Assembly: GCF_003324165.1 (NCBI RefSeq)
Contig: NW_025407868.1
Coordinates: forward strand, 1-64,000
DNA: 64,000 nt
Origin: Naegleria lovaniensis
Lineage: Eukaryota; Heterolobosea; Eutetramitea; Acrasida; Naegleriidae
Direction: 5' to 3'
This document shows positions 42,504-53,519 of this stretch, one piece after another (within the stretch, counting starts at the first letter, position 1; every line of letters starts with the position of its first letter). The notes beneath the pieces are model-generated. The model made no database searches, was not told the origin of the DNA, and saw nothing but the letters and a program-made list of their open reading frames with translations. A program made the position numbers and the translations under genes.

Positions 42504-43660
42504 TTAAGTTAATTGGTAAACCTCCATTTCTCTGACTGTAAAGTTTCGACTTCCTGTGAAATAAGACTGAGCTTGTGTGGTGTTGAACTGGTATCCGTTA
42601 GGGCAGGAAAACGAATGTCCCAAATTGCAACTGTTGGAATTGGATGAAAAGTCAGAACAGATCAAAAGATCGTTTCCTCCACCAAATGTTGGCCCATAAC
42701 CTGCCACACCATAGATGGAATATTGATTTCCATGTTGTGGACCGTCATTCTTAATTTTCACTGCTGTCTTTTCTCCATTACTTCTCACCAAACTAAACAA
42801 AAAGGTTTGGTTATTGCATTGATGGGCGTTGTTGGAATTCCAATTAAGAGGAGTATACCCACCAAAGATGCAATCATTAGATGATTTTATGATGGTTACC
42901 GTTGCGCCCTTGTTGTCGCATTTGTTGTGAAATTGTGACGCATTAAAACCATCTCTTGAAGCTCTAAACAACAGTGACGGCTTTGTTTTTTGAGAAATGA
43001 CATCTGACAACATAATCCAAAGTTTCACACCTTGATCTCTTGTTAGAATTTGACTTCCTTTAAACATGCTCACTGAATATTCTTCGTTGAGATGCTCCAC
43101 AACATCAGCATGCTCTTCTTCAATGTAATCCATCAGACCTTGAACATTATAATAACGAGCTTCTAAATAAATACATTCAACGGCATGTTTGTCTTGTGGC
43201 ATTGAAAAATTATGAATCATTCCTGCACATCTCAAGTAATTCAAAATATATCCAAAGTATTTTCCATCTCTGATATCAGTGTTGAGTCATCATGAAATTT
43301 GGGAAGAAAAAAAGTTAGCAACACATACCGATCAATAAAAATTGAGCCATCCTTGTCCAGAGTCAATGTGTGCATTCCTGATGCAATTATAGATAACATG
43401 TGAGGTTCATAGTATTCATCTTGATCATCCCTCTCTCGTGAAAAGTTTTTAATTCTTTGTGTCAACGTTTCTTTCAGAACTGCAAAGGATCTTCCTCCTA
43501 CATTGAACCTCATAATTTCACCTTCTTTGAAATTGTACTTTTTTGCTTGTTCTTGAATTTTATAAAACATATTTTCTCTTTTAATCATTTCTTCATTCCA
43601 TGTTTCTGCTTCTTTGTTCAGCTGTCTGATCGCTTGTTGGAGGCCTTGTAATCGTGACAT
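42504..43660 (-). CDS. BTB/T1 (KCTD-like) plus TLDc domain protein
   Basis: Exons 43660-43329 and 43269-42504 (59-nt intron), 365 aa. An N-terminal coiled coil (about residues 1-48) precedes a T1-type BTB domain: IMRFNVGGRSFAV, then DKDGSIFIDRDGKYFGYILNYLR across the intron. The C-terminal half is a TLDc domain (LLFRASRDGFNASQFHNKC, IFGGYTP, FLFSLV, closing near REMEVYQL). T1 domains oligomerise, often as cullin-3 adaptors; TLDc domains appear in oxidation-resistance and V-ATPase-binding proteins. The fusion is a recurrent type in Naegleria and other amoebae to my knowledge. Fragments of related genes occur at 46430 and 54929. Confidence 0.85.
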
Positions 43661-43870
43661 TTTTTTTAAAATTATTTGATGTTTCATGTCATCCAGCTGA
43701 GGGTCAAACGTTGGGAATTCTCATCTTTAACAACAACAATTTTCACATAATTAAGAAAATCGCAAACAGGTGTTGACGAACTCGTCAGACCTTTGTGAAA
43801 TAAGGTCGATGTCATTTATCACAAACAAGCAATGTGACATAATGAACACACGAACGAGTTCTCAATTTAT

Positions 43871-44500
43871 TTACATATTCACATTTTCATGTGTAGTTGA
43901 AGAGACACGAGTCTCTTCTTCCTTTCCTCCATGCATGAGTTTATCCATTGCTCCTGTAATGGGATGCAACAACTTGGTTCCCATTTTCATGGGTGCCTTA
44001 GGATGAGGCAAGGTTGGAGCATTCTCTTTGCCTCGCACCAAATCCGAATATAATTCACTCATTTCTTGTTGAGTCATGAGAGAAGTGAGTTTTGGAAAAA
44101 CAAATTGTTCTTCTTCACTCATATGATCTAATAAATCCATGATGAATTTTTCGACAGTCTTATTGAAGAGTAATTGTTCATTCTGATTCAGGGTCAGTGT
44201 ACTGTGCATGTGATCAATGAAGTATTGCAAGACTTCTTTGGCTTGTTGATGATCCAAGTAGTTTCTGTCACTAATCATTTTAGCTCCAGAGTCTCGAATT
44301 TTTGATGTAATGAGAGGATAGACAAAGCGTTCTTCAATCGAGGAGTGAATACATATTTCTTTGATGAATTGTTCAATGATGAGGATTTTTTGTTGCTGTG
44401 AAGAAATACTTTTGAAATTGTTAAATAATTCACGAACATTGTCGTGGTCTTTGATGAGTAATTTAAAAGGATCGTTTAAAAGGATGGATGATTCAACCAT
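43871..44500 (-). CDS. Hemerythrin (HHE) domain protein
   Basis: 209 aa from ATG 44500. A four-helix HHE domain covers residues 10-150: IKDHDNVRELF (first His), HSSIEERFVYP (His and Glu), DHQQAKEVL (His), then HMSEEEQFVFP (His and Glu). These are the expected ligands of a non-haem di-iron site. Roles in the family include iron or oxygen sensing and nitric-oxide protection. The C-terminal 50 residues are basic and Pro/Lys-rich, then charged. The frame extends upstream without ATG, so an upstream leader intron is possible. Confidence 0.82.
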   Translation of the reverse strand: MVESSILLNDPFKLLIKDHDNVRELFNNFKSISSQQQKILIIEQFIKEICIHSSIEERFVYPLITSKIRDSGAKMISDRNYLDHQQAKEVLQYFIDHMHSTLTLNQNEQLLFNKTVEKFIMDLLDHMSEEEQFVFPKLTSLMTQQEMSELYSDLVRGKENAPTLPHPKAPMKMGTKLLHPITGAMDKLMHGGKEEETRVSSTTHENVNM

Positions 44501-44656
44501 TTTCTTTTGGGGTTGTGCAGTGGACAAGGTTGAACATTTTTGTATCGTTTGATTAAAAAGGAAAACCACCTTAATACTTACTGTCAAAAGTAAAAATTTA
44601 CAAAAAGGAAACTGTACAATTTCTAAGATGTTCAGAATGGAGTCATCGATAAATTG

Positions 44657-46394
44657 CTACCACCCCTTTGCTTGGTTTGCAATCTTCATCAAAACATCCT
44701 TATCACAAGTAAGCGACTCATGCACAACAGTGAATAACGTCCTTTTTTGATCCAATGCTCTCAGTGTTAAATCTTTCATTCTTCTCAAGCTTTCATGAGC
44801 AAACTTCAATGAATTTCCATCTTGCATAATGGCTCGAATGACCACTTCACGATCCATTTTCAACTCTTCATCCACATAGTTCAAACAAGCTCCACACAAA
44901 TCTAAAATTTTTAACACAAATAATCGATTTCGTTTCAACTGTGAACTCGCATAATTGAAGAGTAATGGATTTGGACATGTTTCTAACGCAGTTAAAATGA
45001 TTTGAGGATCATTTCGTATCTCTTCATGAGCAGTTATCAAAATAAATGGATCTTTTGAAATGAAAGCCAACATGAATGTCTTGTCTCTCCATAATTCAGG
45101 AATCAATTTTTCTCTACGAATTGGGTGTCTAGTATAATACATTACTGCTTGCATCATGAATTCCTTATCGTGCTGTAAATGTTGAGGAATTTCACTTAAA
45201 TTTAGCGATTTCAATTCAAGAGCTTTTAAAATGAAGTCCTTATCATTTTCATAACATTTTGGAACTTGAGATAAGAAGGACCGTTTTGTTTCTTGCAATA
45301 ATTCCAACATAAAGGACCGATCTCTCTGAATTTCTTCACTTGCTTGTGTGATCTCGTTGGGAACGAGTTTAAGAAATTTCTTTACAAATTTTTTGTTCGA
45401 TTTCAAACTTTCATCCAACTTGTCAAATCCGAATCCATACATTCGGTATGGGGAGGAATGGTATTGTAAAATAATTTCTGGATCAGTTTCAAATTGAGCC
45501 CGACAGTCCTCATTAGCTATTAAATAACTGGCTTCATATTTCAGTAGTTTTAACATGGCCTCACGATTATTCCGTAATTCACGACTTGCATATTGAATGA
45601 CTGACTCGGGTTCACACCATGCACTTCCATTAAGAACTCCTTGCTTCACAGCTGTCAATACCACTGTTAGATCGTTTTTTAAGTCGTCATGCGCAAATTG
45701 TAGAACTTGTCCATAATTTTTCACTGCCTGCAAAACTATTTCACGATCTTGACACAATTCAGGAGAGGCAAATTTCAGAGCCATTCCATCATTTTTCACT
45801 GCTTTCATGACCACAGTTCGATCTCTTTGCAATTGAAGTGAAGCAAACTCGATAGCTCTCCCACAATTAGAAACTGCTTTGGAAACAATGGATTTTGATT
45901 TTCTAAATTTTCCGGAGCATATTTCAAAGCAAGTCCATCATTACTCACAGCTTGCAATACCACTTGTTTGTTTTGTTTCAATTCTTCGCTCACATATTTT
46001 AACGAATCTCCATTCTTGGAAACAGCATTCATGACCACTTGTTCATCATTTCTCAACTGTTCACTAGCATATTGTAACATGCAATAACCATTCGGACTTT
46101 CCAGAGCTTTCATCATCCATGATTTATCATTTCTAAATTCCTCACAACAATATTGGAAATTTGAGCCATTCAATGAAACAGCCTTCCACGCGATATCATG
46201 ATCGTTTTTCAACGAGTCGGAGAGGTATTGAAAAGAGGTCGGATCATGATCTAGAATTTGATGGGCAATTTCCCGATCTTGTTTCACTACTTCACTTGCT
46301 TTTGAAAAATCAAGCACTCCATTCTTGAATAATTTGATGAGAATATTTTTTCCTTCTTGATGATCATGTTCGGAAGAGGAAGGAAGAAGAAACA
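44657..46394 (-). pseudogene. DUF4116 repeat protein, broken by one frameshift
   Basis: Two overlapping frames on the minus strand together form one DUF4116 array (about 50-residue repeats of the type VVLQAVKN-G-LKFAS-LR-D). The first part reads to about 45905 and the second takes over there, because an A-rich stretch (45891-45915) lacks one base. Restoring the frame would keep the repeat pattern across the break. No other damage is visible, so a sequencing error and a recent mutation are equally possible. About 11 repeats can be counted. The start is ATG 46394. DUF4116 function is unknown. Marked pseudogene only because the frame is broken as given. Confidence 0.7.
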
Positions 46395-46429
46395 TGCGTT
46401 CAATTTCAGCCTGAGCATTCAAGAAGGGA

Positions 46430-46710
46430 GATGGAGTGAGATGGTATCTGTAACATCGCTTGGATGGCTCGCATGAAGAAATGAAGGAAGACGAAGGGGT
46501 GAATAAATACTTGGTGCACCAAATTGTACTGGCTTTGTGAGGTCATTAAATCATAATGTCCAAAACAAGGACCATATTCACTGGTGCAGAGAATGGAACA
46601 GAGTTCATTGGTACCAATTTGAGGCATTTTCACACAGAGATCTTCATAGTTAGGACCTACCAAACTAAAAAGGAAGGTACTATTTTCCTCAAACGCTTTG
46701 AGACCAGGCT
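46430..46710 (-). pseudogene. TLDc domain fragment
   Basis: A minus-strand piece reads ENSTFLFSLVGPNYEDLCVK, then CTSEYGPCFGHYDLM, matching the second half of the TLDc domain in the gene at 42504 (TFLFSLVRSNGEKTAVK ... AGYGPTFGGGNDLL). It has neither an N-terminal half nor a start. Its upstream edge is exactly where the 78-bp RGS-START repeat begins (46711), so that end looks like a rearrangement breakpoint. Confidence 0.55.
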
Positions 46711-46788
46711 CATGTGGGATTTGAATGGAACGAGAAGTGAAAAAATTTTTAGAGAAATTTGTAAAGATCCTTATTCGAATTTTACATT
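46711..46788 (+). repeat. 78-bp copy of RGS-START coding sequence in its own 5' flank
   Basis: Exact duplicate of 48535-48612, same orientation, about 125 bp before the RGS-START ATG. It keeps the coding frame of the source and is open through to the gene's start region. Confidence 0.9.
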
Positions 46789-46912
46789 CATTGTCCTCAT
46801 TCGTCTTGTGAGAATTATTCATAACCAAAGAAATACCAAGATTTTGATATACTATTCTGCATTTTCATCATTGTCTCTGCCTCACCACCACCACAACCAC
46901 AGAATCATCATC

Positions 46913-49056
46913 ATGATGGACTCGATCATGACAACCATGAACGCACCGAATGGTTCACTTTCGAATGCAGCACAATTTTTTACTCTTGTCAAGGAAATGA
47001 CCAAATGTTATTCGATTAAATTCAATGAATTTCTAGAGAGAGGTCGAGAGGATGATTTTGTGATGGCATTTCGAGAATTCTTGACATGTGAACACAATGA
47101 CATGACTCTTGATCTCATTTATGAAATTGAAGATTTTAAATTGTGTCCAAAAGAGGATTACAAAAAACGATTTAAAAAGGCAAAGAAAATGATTCAATGG
47201 TATATTAGAGATGATTCATCGAGACAAGTGAATTTACCAGCAACTCTGAAAGATCAATGCATGTCAGAATTTGAAAAGTCAACAATTTCTAAAAATGGAA
47301 ATCATGACAATCTGTCCTCACTTGAAGCCATCTTTGACAAGATTTACACACATCTCCATTACTCTCTAAAAAGTGATAATTTCTTCAGATTTACATCGAG
47401 TGACCTTTTCGTGAAATGTATTCTTCAAAATTTACAAATTCTCAAACAAAAACTTCAAAACTCCAACATGTCCAATTCCTCAAACAATAACAACAACAAT
47501 CAGTCACCACCAAATTCAGCTCCTTCTCATTCCAACACTCCCACCTCTCCTCGTCAACAAGATTCACAAAGTCAACAATTATGGAATAATGTCTTGGAAT
47601 TATTTTTTTTGGAAATTGGAGAAAAGAAATTATTACCATCCAACCTTAATGCTCCAAACAACAATGGAAACAACTACAACAATACTGGTCATAACAATGG
47701 TGCCATTCATGACTCAAGTCCAGTATCTTCTCAGAGTCAATCATCTCAAGAAAATGATTCCAATGTCACGAATCATCCAAAATTGGTACCTTCCCAATTC
47801 TTCCTTATTGTAAATAGTTTCAATTCCTCATCAGATTCTCAATCCTCATCGCCCAATTCTTTATTGCCTTCCACTTCTCCTCCTCCTACTCTTTCTCCAA
47901 GAGGTTTAAATCAACAATTACTTACAAAAGATTTAACACAACTAGCTTTGGAATTGGATGAAATTTTAGAAGAACCATTCACTCAAAATCGAATGGTTCA
48001 TGAAAAACATTTTCGATTTATTCATTCATTGGCAATGTCGAATAATTTATTTACAAAATTAGATCCACCTATTGTGAACCATGAAAAACAAGAAAATACA
48101 AATCAAAATGGATCCAACGCTCCAGTTGCATCCATGAATTGGACATGTGCCTATACTGCTGACTTAAAACATCCAAAAAAGAAGAAATCTTATCGATTAT
48201 TTAAACAAACTGGAATTTTAAATGCATCTCCGTTGGAAGTTTTGTATTCGATTTTGGATGCTGAATATTCGAGAATTGTTGGAGATCAAATGAATGAAGA
48301 ATCCAATCCATTGGAATATGTGTCATGTGATTTTTCCACAAATAGAAAGAGGAGAGCATTGTCAAATCCTCCGTTGAAAGAAAATGGGAATTCCAATTCG
48401 TGTGAAAACATGACATCTTGTCAAGAAGATGAATTTCACTCGACTTGGGCCACAAGAATGCTTTTCAAATTAGGTTTTCCTTTGAAATCAAGAGAGTTTT
48501 TAGTGAGCATGTCATTGCGAAATGAAACATTGGCCATGTGGGATTTGAATGGAACGAGAAGTGAAAAAATTTTTAGAGAAATTTGTAAAGATCCTTATTC
48601 GAATTTTACATTGGTGAGGGCTCCTTATCAATACAATGAGGATAAGATTGATGTTGTGAAGAATCATACACGTGGAATATTTTTTGGAGGTTGGTAGTAT
48701 TTTTTGATGAATGGACTCCTAACTGTCAATTGTCAATAGGAACCATTATTGAAAAAGTTTCTGAAAACCAAACACGATTCACTCTCGTTTCACATATTAA
48801 CATGAATACCAAAATACCAACATCACTCTATTACAGCTCTGCTCAAAATCGAACGGTCGAAGTTATTTCCTCCATTCAGTCCGTTGTTGAAATTCTCAGA
48901 AATCGAAAATATCAAAATTCTACGTCAGACGAACATTCAAGCAGTGAGAGTTTATCTTCTTCTTCTGAAACAAGTTCGAACATGAAATTATTTCCAACTT
49001 CTCCTCGAATTTTGGAAAACCATCAAATCAGAAATGTTATTAAGGACACTGAATGA
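46913..49056 (+). CDS. RGS domain plus START-like lipid-binding domain protein
   Basis: Exons 46913-48689 and 48740-49056 (50-nt intron), 697 aa. ATG 46913 begins MMDSIMTT. Residues 20-155 match an RGS (regulator of G-protein signalling) fold: IKFNEFLERGREDDFVMAFREFL, KKMIQWYIRDDSSRQVNLP, then IFDKIYTHLHYSLKSDNFFRF. A 200-residue Asn/Ser/Pro linker follows, with Asn and Ser runs. The C-terminal about 200 residues resemble a START domain (PLEVLYSILDAEYSRIV ... RFTLVSHINMNTKIPTSLYY). RGS domains accelerate GTP hydrolysis by G-alpha; START domains bind lipids or sterols, so this could couple G-protein signals to membrane lipid. RGS is clear; START less so. Confidence 0.75.
48535..48612 (+). repeat. 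78-bp source copy inside RGS-START exon 1
   Basis: Identical to 46711-46788; encodes part of the START-like domain (AMWDLNGTRSEKIF...). 1.8 kb separates the two copies. Confidence 0.9.
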
Positions 49057-49207
49057 AAATATGCAAAAAATTGGATCAAAATATGGATTTACCATTGAAG
49101 AGTTGATTTCACATTAAACAAAATTATTATTTCCAAATTCAAAAAATTTCGAAATTTGTTCTTAAAAAATCTTTCAAGAAAATTAAAAATCAACAAAAAT
49201 ATTGGAG

Positions 49208-50547
49208 ATGACACCACCACTCCGATTGCTTGTAGAACAGGGTCAATTCGATCTCATTGATGAAATATTTTCGTATTGCGATAAACGATCGATTTTTCGA
49301 GTGTTATTTCAATGGTTACAATTTTACAAAAACTTCATCAGTCCAAATAATGATTCGGAAATATATCAAAATTTTTTTTTAAATAATGTGCAAGAAATTC
49401 TAGATGTGTATGGATTTAAATTTATGCAATTTCGAATTTGGAATGTTTATCGACGTGTAGTTGAAAAATTTGAAAAATACATCGAGTTGAAAATTGCAAA
49501 CGATCAAGACTATTTGTTTGATAAACGTTATGAAACAAATACTCCCTGGATTAGAAACGTCACAGAGGTGAAAACTCTTTTCCATGTCTATAAAACTTTG
49601 ACACAATTATTTATTACCAAAGATGGAATTATGTATATTCCCAAATATAATCAGAATGACATACATTCACAGCTTGAAACCATCAAAGATTGCATCACTC
49701 AACATTTATCTTTACATTCAAAATTATTTAACAAATTTCACAAGGACATGACTCTATTCGAAATGTATAATCAAATTCTTCATTTCGAAATCCAACAATT
49801 AACATGTAATTTTTGGAAATTTAATAACCAACCACTAGTTCGGTTACGTAGCTCTACAAAACCCATACAAAAGGATTCAAAATCTTGTTACCTCTTCACA
49901 TTGCCTTTCACATGGATGATGAATTAATGAACGATGAAAATTATGATCGACATAATTTACTTCGAGATTTTGAATATTGCGTCTATTCAGAAGCTGGTCC
50001 TCTCATTCCTTATTGTAGTTTAACAATTTCTCAAACTATTATTCAAGGATTGAATTGTCGCTTAAAATTTGCACGTAATGAATCAAACACTGAGATGAAT
50101 TTCAAGAACACATTTTTCAAAGAAGGAAATTATTGTGAGAAAATTGAAGAGAATTTGGATGAATTGTGGAAGAATCGCGATGCTCTTTATTTCAGTGATG
50201 CAGTGATATTTTTATTTGATTCTATGAAATTGAAAGAAATCAAGTCAGAGATCAACCTTGACACATTGGAAACCGTTGAGTTATTACCTTGCTTACGTCG
50301 GGTGATTTTACAATATCCTTTTTCTCCCATTGTTCTCGTGCTCTCAGATATTTATACTGCCAACGAGTTTGAGAATCAAATTTCTCGTACATTATTGAAC
50401 TTTCCTCATGTCACTGGTGTTTATGAGTATGCACAAGATAGAACAGTATTGGAGGTGGCTTGTAACAGTGCATTGTATGGTTTGAGGAGCTGTGCACAGT
50501 TGCATGTTGACCTCACGCAACAACGAAAAACATGTGAATTGCAGTAA
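49208..50547 (+). pseudogene. Unrecognised gene with one frameshift near 49870
   Basis: Two plus-strand frames overlap at 49870-49927. The first (from ATG 49208) is a helical, aromatic-rich protein; the second begins around the KILLPLHIAFHMDD block and continues 210 residues to 50547. Splicing the two by a one-base change gives an uninterrupted roughly 445-aa protein. Possible GT-AG pairs at the break would make only 26-nt introns, which I consider unlikely. The PLHIA segment is reminiscent of an ankyrin helix, but no repeat array is present. Family unknown. Confidence 0.55.
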
Positions 50548-50798
50548 GAATGTACTTGTTGTTCTACTTGGATTAAAAATCAATGAGGCAAACAATTTTG
50601 AGAATAACCAAGATCCATGTTTCCATGTCATGCAATGTCTCAGGTTCAAAATCATTATTTGTTGTCGTTGTTAGGATTTTTCCACAGAGCTTGTGGTAAA
50701 TCAGGTCGTTCACTTGTTTGAGGCTAAAAAACAGGAAACCTAGTTTCGAAAATTTATTGGGAATGAGTTTGTTACACGATGCCTTTTTTGTGATGGAC
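50548..50798 (-). pseudogene. Internally deleted relic of the gene at 52130-53360
   Basis: 50548-50739 resembles 52106-52290 (3' end of the minus-strand gene) and 50740-50798 resembles 53313-53372 (5' end, including the start region). The two ends are joined with about 1 kb of the gene missing. Similarity is roughly 75-85 percent by eye, so the relic is old. The first codons would be destroyed (ATG to GTG-like change). Confidence 0.65.
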
Positions 50799-50987
50799 GT
50801 ATCGTTATTATGTTCGATTGTTTTGATTTTTTACAGCAATCTGGAGTAGGCAGACGAATAGGTATTTAGCAAAAGAAGATCCTAAAAGAGCCGGTAATTC
50901 TCACTCAGCTAAAAGCCCCTCTTTTAGATCAAGATCGGGATTGTTATCGAAACCTCACACACACCAACGAAAGTAGTAGAAACTGTA

Positions 50988-51587
50988 TTATTTATTATTA
51001 TTTTGTTGTTTTTGTAGTTCTTTCATCAAATCCTGGTGCTGCTGTTTTTGTTCTTGCTGTTGCGCAATCAACACACCCATCAAATCCTGGTGCTGTTGTT
51101 GTGAGGAGCGCATTACATTGAGCAACGCATGCAATACTTCCTGATGCTGTTGCTGATGCTGTTGCCGTTGCTCATACAACACATTCAACACTTCCTGATG
51201 CTGCTGCTGTGTCTCGCGCATTACATTCAACATCTCCTGTTGGCGGTCGTCAGACTTTTTCGAGTAGTCTTTGAGCTCCACTAGAGCCTTATGGATACCG
51301 GAAAGGCTTACCATGGTTTTTTTTCCTAGTGAAGACTCCATTTCATCAAACTCGGTGTTTGACTCACTTAATTCATCGACCTGCAAATCTCCCTTTTGAG
51401 GAGAGGAAGTCTTGCTTGACGAGCTTTTTGAGCTCGTTGATGAATTCCCATTCTGCTCAATGAGTACAATATTGCGCTCATTATCAGCGTCTACTGCAGC
51501 TTTTTCATGGACGCTCAGGGTTAGGTAACTTGCAGCATTATTGGACATACTGTATTCATTGGATGATGATGGATGTTGTGGAACCAT
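50988..51587 (-). CDS. Gln-rich repeat coiled-coil protein
   Basis: 199 aa from ATG 51587, with an A-rich leader. The N-terminal 95 residues are Ser/Asn-rich and acidic. The C-terminal 75 residues contain four related units built on QQQHQ[ED][VL]L (EVLNVL, EVLHALLNVM, DLMGVLIAQQ, DLMKELQKQ), visible at the DNA level as repeats of CTGCTGTTG-like sequence. The pattern predicts a parallel coiled coil with a polyglutamine tendency. No function recognised. Confidence 0.6.
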   Translation of the reverse strand: MVPQHPSSSNEYSMSNNAASYLTLSVHEKAAVDADNERNIVLIEQNGNSSTSSKSSSSKTSSPQKGDLQVDELSESNTEFDEMESSLGKKTMVSLSGIHKALVELKDYSKKSDDRQQEMLNVMRETQQQHQEVLNVLYEQRQQHQQQHQEVLHALLNVMRSSQQQHQDLMGVLIAQQQEQKQQHQDLMKELQKQQNNNK

Positions 51588-52129
51588 TTTTTTGTTATTG
51601 GTGTTAAGGTGGTGGTGGTTCAAGAGAAACTTATAAGTGTTTCAAAGCTATTCATCACTCCCGCTCGTCCGTTGTTGGTCCAACTACAATTTTTTAAAGC
51701 CTTTGCAAAGCCTATGAATCCACAGTGAAAAGGAATCACATTGTAATTTCATGTTGTAAAACTATTACTGGTTTTCAGTAAAGCGGTAAATTGGATTTCC
51801 AAACTAGCCATAATGAGGCAAGAAATCTCAATATACTATCAACATGATACTGCTTACATTACATTTATTTTAACATAGTTTGTTTTTAAATGAGAGCAGA
51901 GCGGTGTTTGTTTGAATTGATTGAACTCACAGTGATAGGTCTTTGTTGGATGTTTAAGAAGTGACAGTCGCGTATGTTAAGTTATTTGTCTTCCATGATC
52001 AATGACTATGGACATGGTTTTGTTGTTGCTCGTTTTCTTGGGGCCAGGACAAGCATCCTGCTGTAATACAATGCTTGATGAATAAAGTTTCACACCATTA
52101 TTCAAAATGTACTTGTTGTTGTTCTTCGA
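51588..52129. other. Intergenic, nothing seen
   Basis: About 540 bp. I see no ORF, RNA gene or strong repeat. A short stretch near 51770 vaguely resembles one near 28990 but is too weak to claim. Confidence 0.4.
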
Positions 52130-53360
52130 TTAAAAATCAGTGTTCTCAAAAGTGTAGTGTTTGCAAGTTATGGAAATGTTATGCAACGTCTCAGGCTCAA
52201 AATCATTATTCATTGTCGTTGTCATGATCTTCCACAGAGCTTGTGGTAAATCAGGTAATTCACTTGTTTGAGGCCAAAACACAGGAAATATTAAGGCAAA
52301 TTCTGGAACATGAATTTGTGTCATGATCAATGTCCATACTGCTTTTAACAATGGTCGTGTTTTGGATGAAACTAAATTATTTTCGAATAATAATAATCGT
52401 TTGAACCCAAACACTTGGATGAGAATTTCTTTGGCAAATTGAACACATGGATCGGAAATGTCTCTTGTCAATTTTGAACACCAGATCTTGTGAATACTCT
52501 GGAACTTGTTCCAAGAAATGAGTATTGAATGAAAAGATGCTTTTGAGAATCATTTCTCCATTGAATATGAGTGTGTTATAACACAAGAATGGCATGTCCT
52601 CTATCAAACATTCCTCATATTCAAGTTCTTGAGAGTTGTAAACTATTTTCATCCATTTTCTTCTCAAATTGATGTTAAATTTTGATTTGAATAATTTGAG
52701 TTCATCAAAATGAAATTCTGTCACGTTTTCGTCACTGATCATGGATTCATGACAACAACTGACACAATACGACACCAATTCTTCGGAGGACATAGTGGCA
52801 CTCTTTTTAACAATAAAATTCTCAATCATTCTTTTCTCGTTCAATTCCAATAAACATCCAATATCCAATCTTGCAACATGTTGTTTCACATATCCTTCTC
52901 CCCCATCTAAAAATTCAATTAAATAAGTCCATGCTGCTTGTTCACTTGAGAAATAATCGAGTAGTCCACATAATCTACATGCTTCTATTTGTTTTTGATA
53001 AGAAATAGATGAATTATTTGAGTTATTTCCAGAAATGTAAATTTTCAATTCCAATGATGTCACACAATCCTCGCATGGCTGTCCATAGAGCTCTCGATTT
53101 GAACAAATTGCAATCAATAATTGCGGATTTGTCAATGAGGTTGTTTCATATTGATACACAACATGTTGGCCAACGTCTTTCTTGATAGCTGTCAGTCGAA
53201 GTAATACTTGTCCTGTGATAGGATGTGTCATCCTTCTTTCTGGAATTTCACTTTGAGCAAAGCAGGAGTTCGTCTTGTTGGTTTCATGGTCGTTGTTGTC
53301 CGAGTTTTTCAATACTAGTTTCGAAAACCAGTTCGGAATGAGTTTGTTCCATGGTGACAT
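52130..53360 (-). pseudogene. Unrecognised Cys-rich gene with one frameshift near 52455
   Basis: Frame 1 runs from ATG 53360 to about 52455; frame 2 continues from there to the TAA at 52130. The break lies in an AAAA run (reading FK, then LTRDISDPCV); removing one A joins them into about 410 aa. Several Cys pairs (CEDCVTS, CRLCGLL, CVSCCHE) suggest a zinc-binding or disulfide-rich fold. A basic, membrane-like helix is absent. An internally deleted relative lies at 50548-50798, so this belongs to a small family. Confidence 0.55.
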
Positions 53361-53519
53361 TTTTTTCGGTGGTGTCTCACCTCAATGTGTTTAATTAACA
53401 ATGACCGGAAATAATTTTGCACACAATGAACTTGCAATGCTCACAAAGAGAAATTAGTTGAACTGGAAGGTTGATGACTCCACAAGAGAATGTATAATGG
53501 CTCACAGTGAATGCACACC

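Noticed and set aside
50820-50987. Possible tRNA or other RNA gene in the GC-richer spacer
   Set aside because: No cloverleaf or internal A/B boxes could be drawn.
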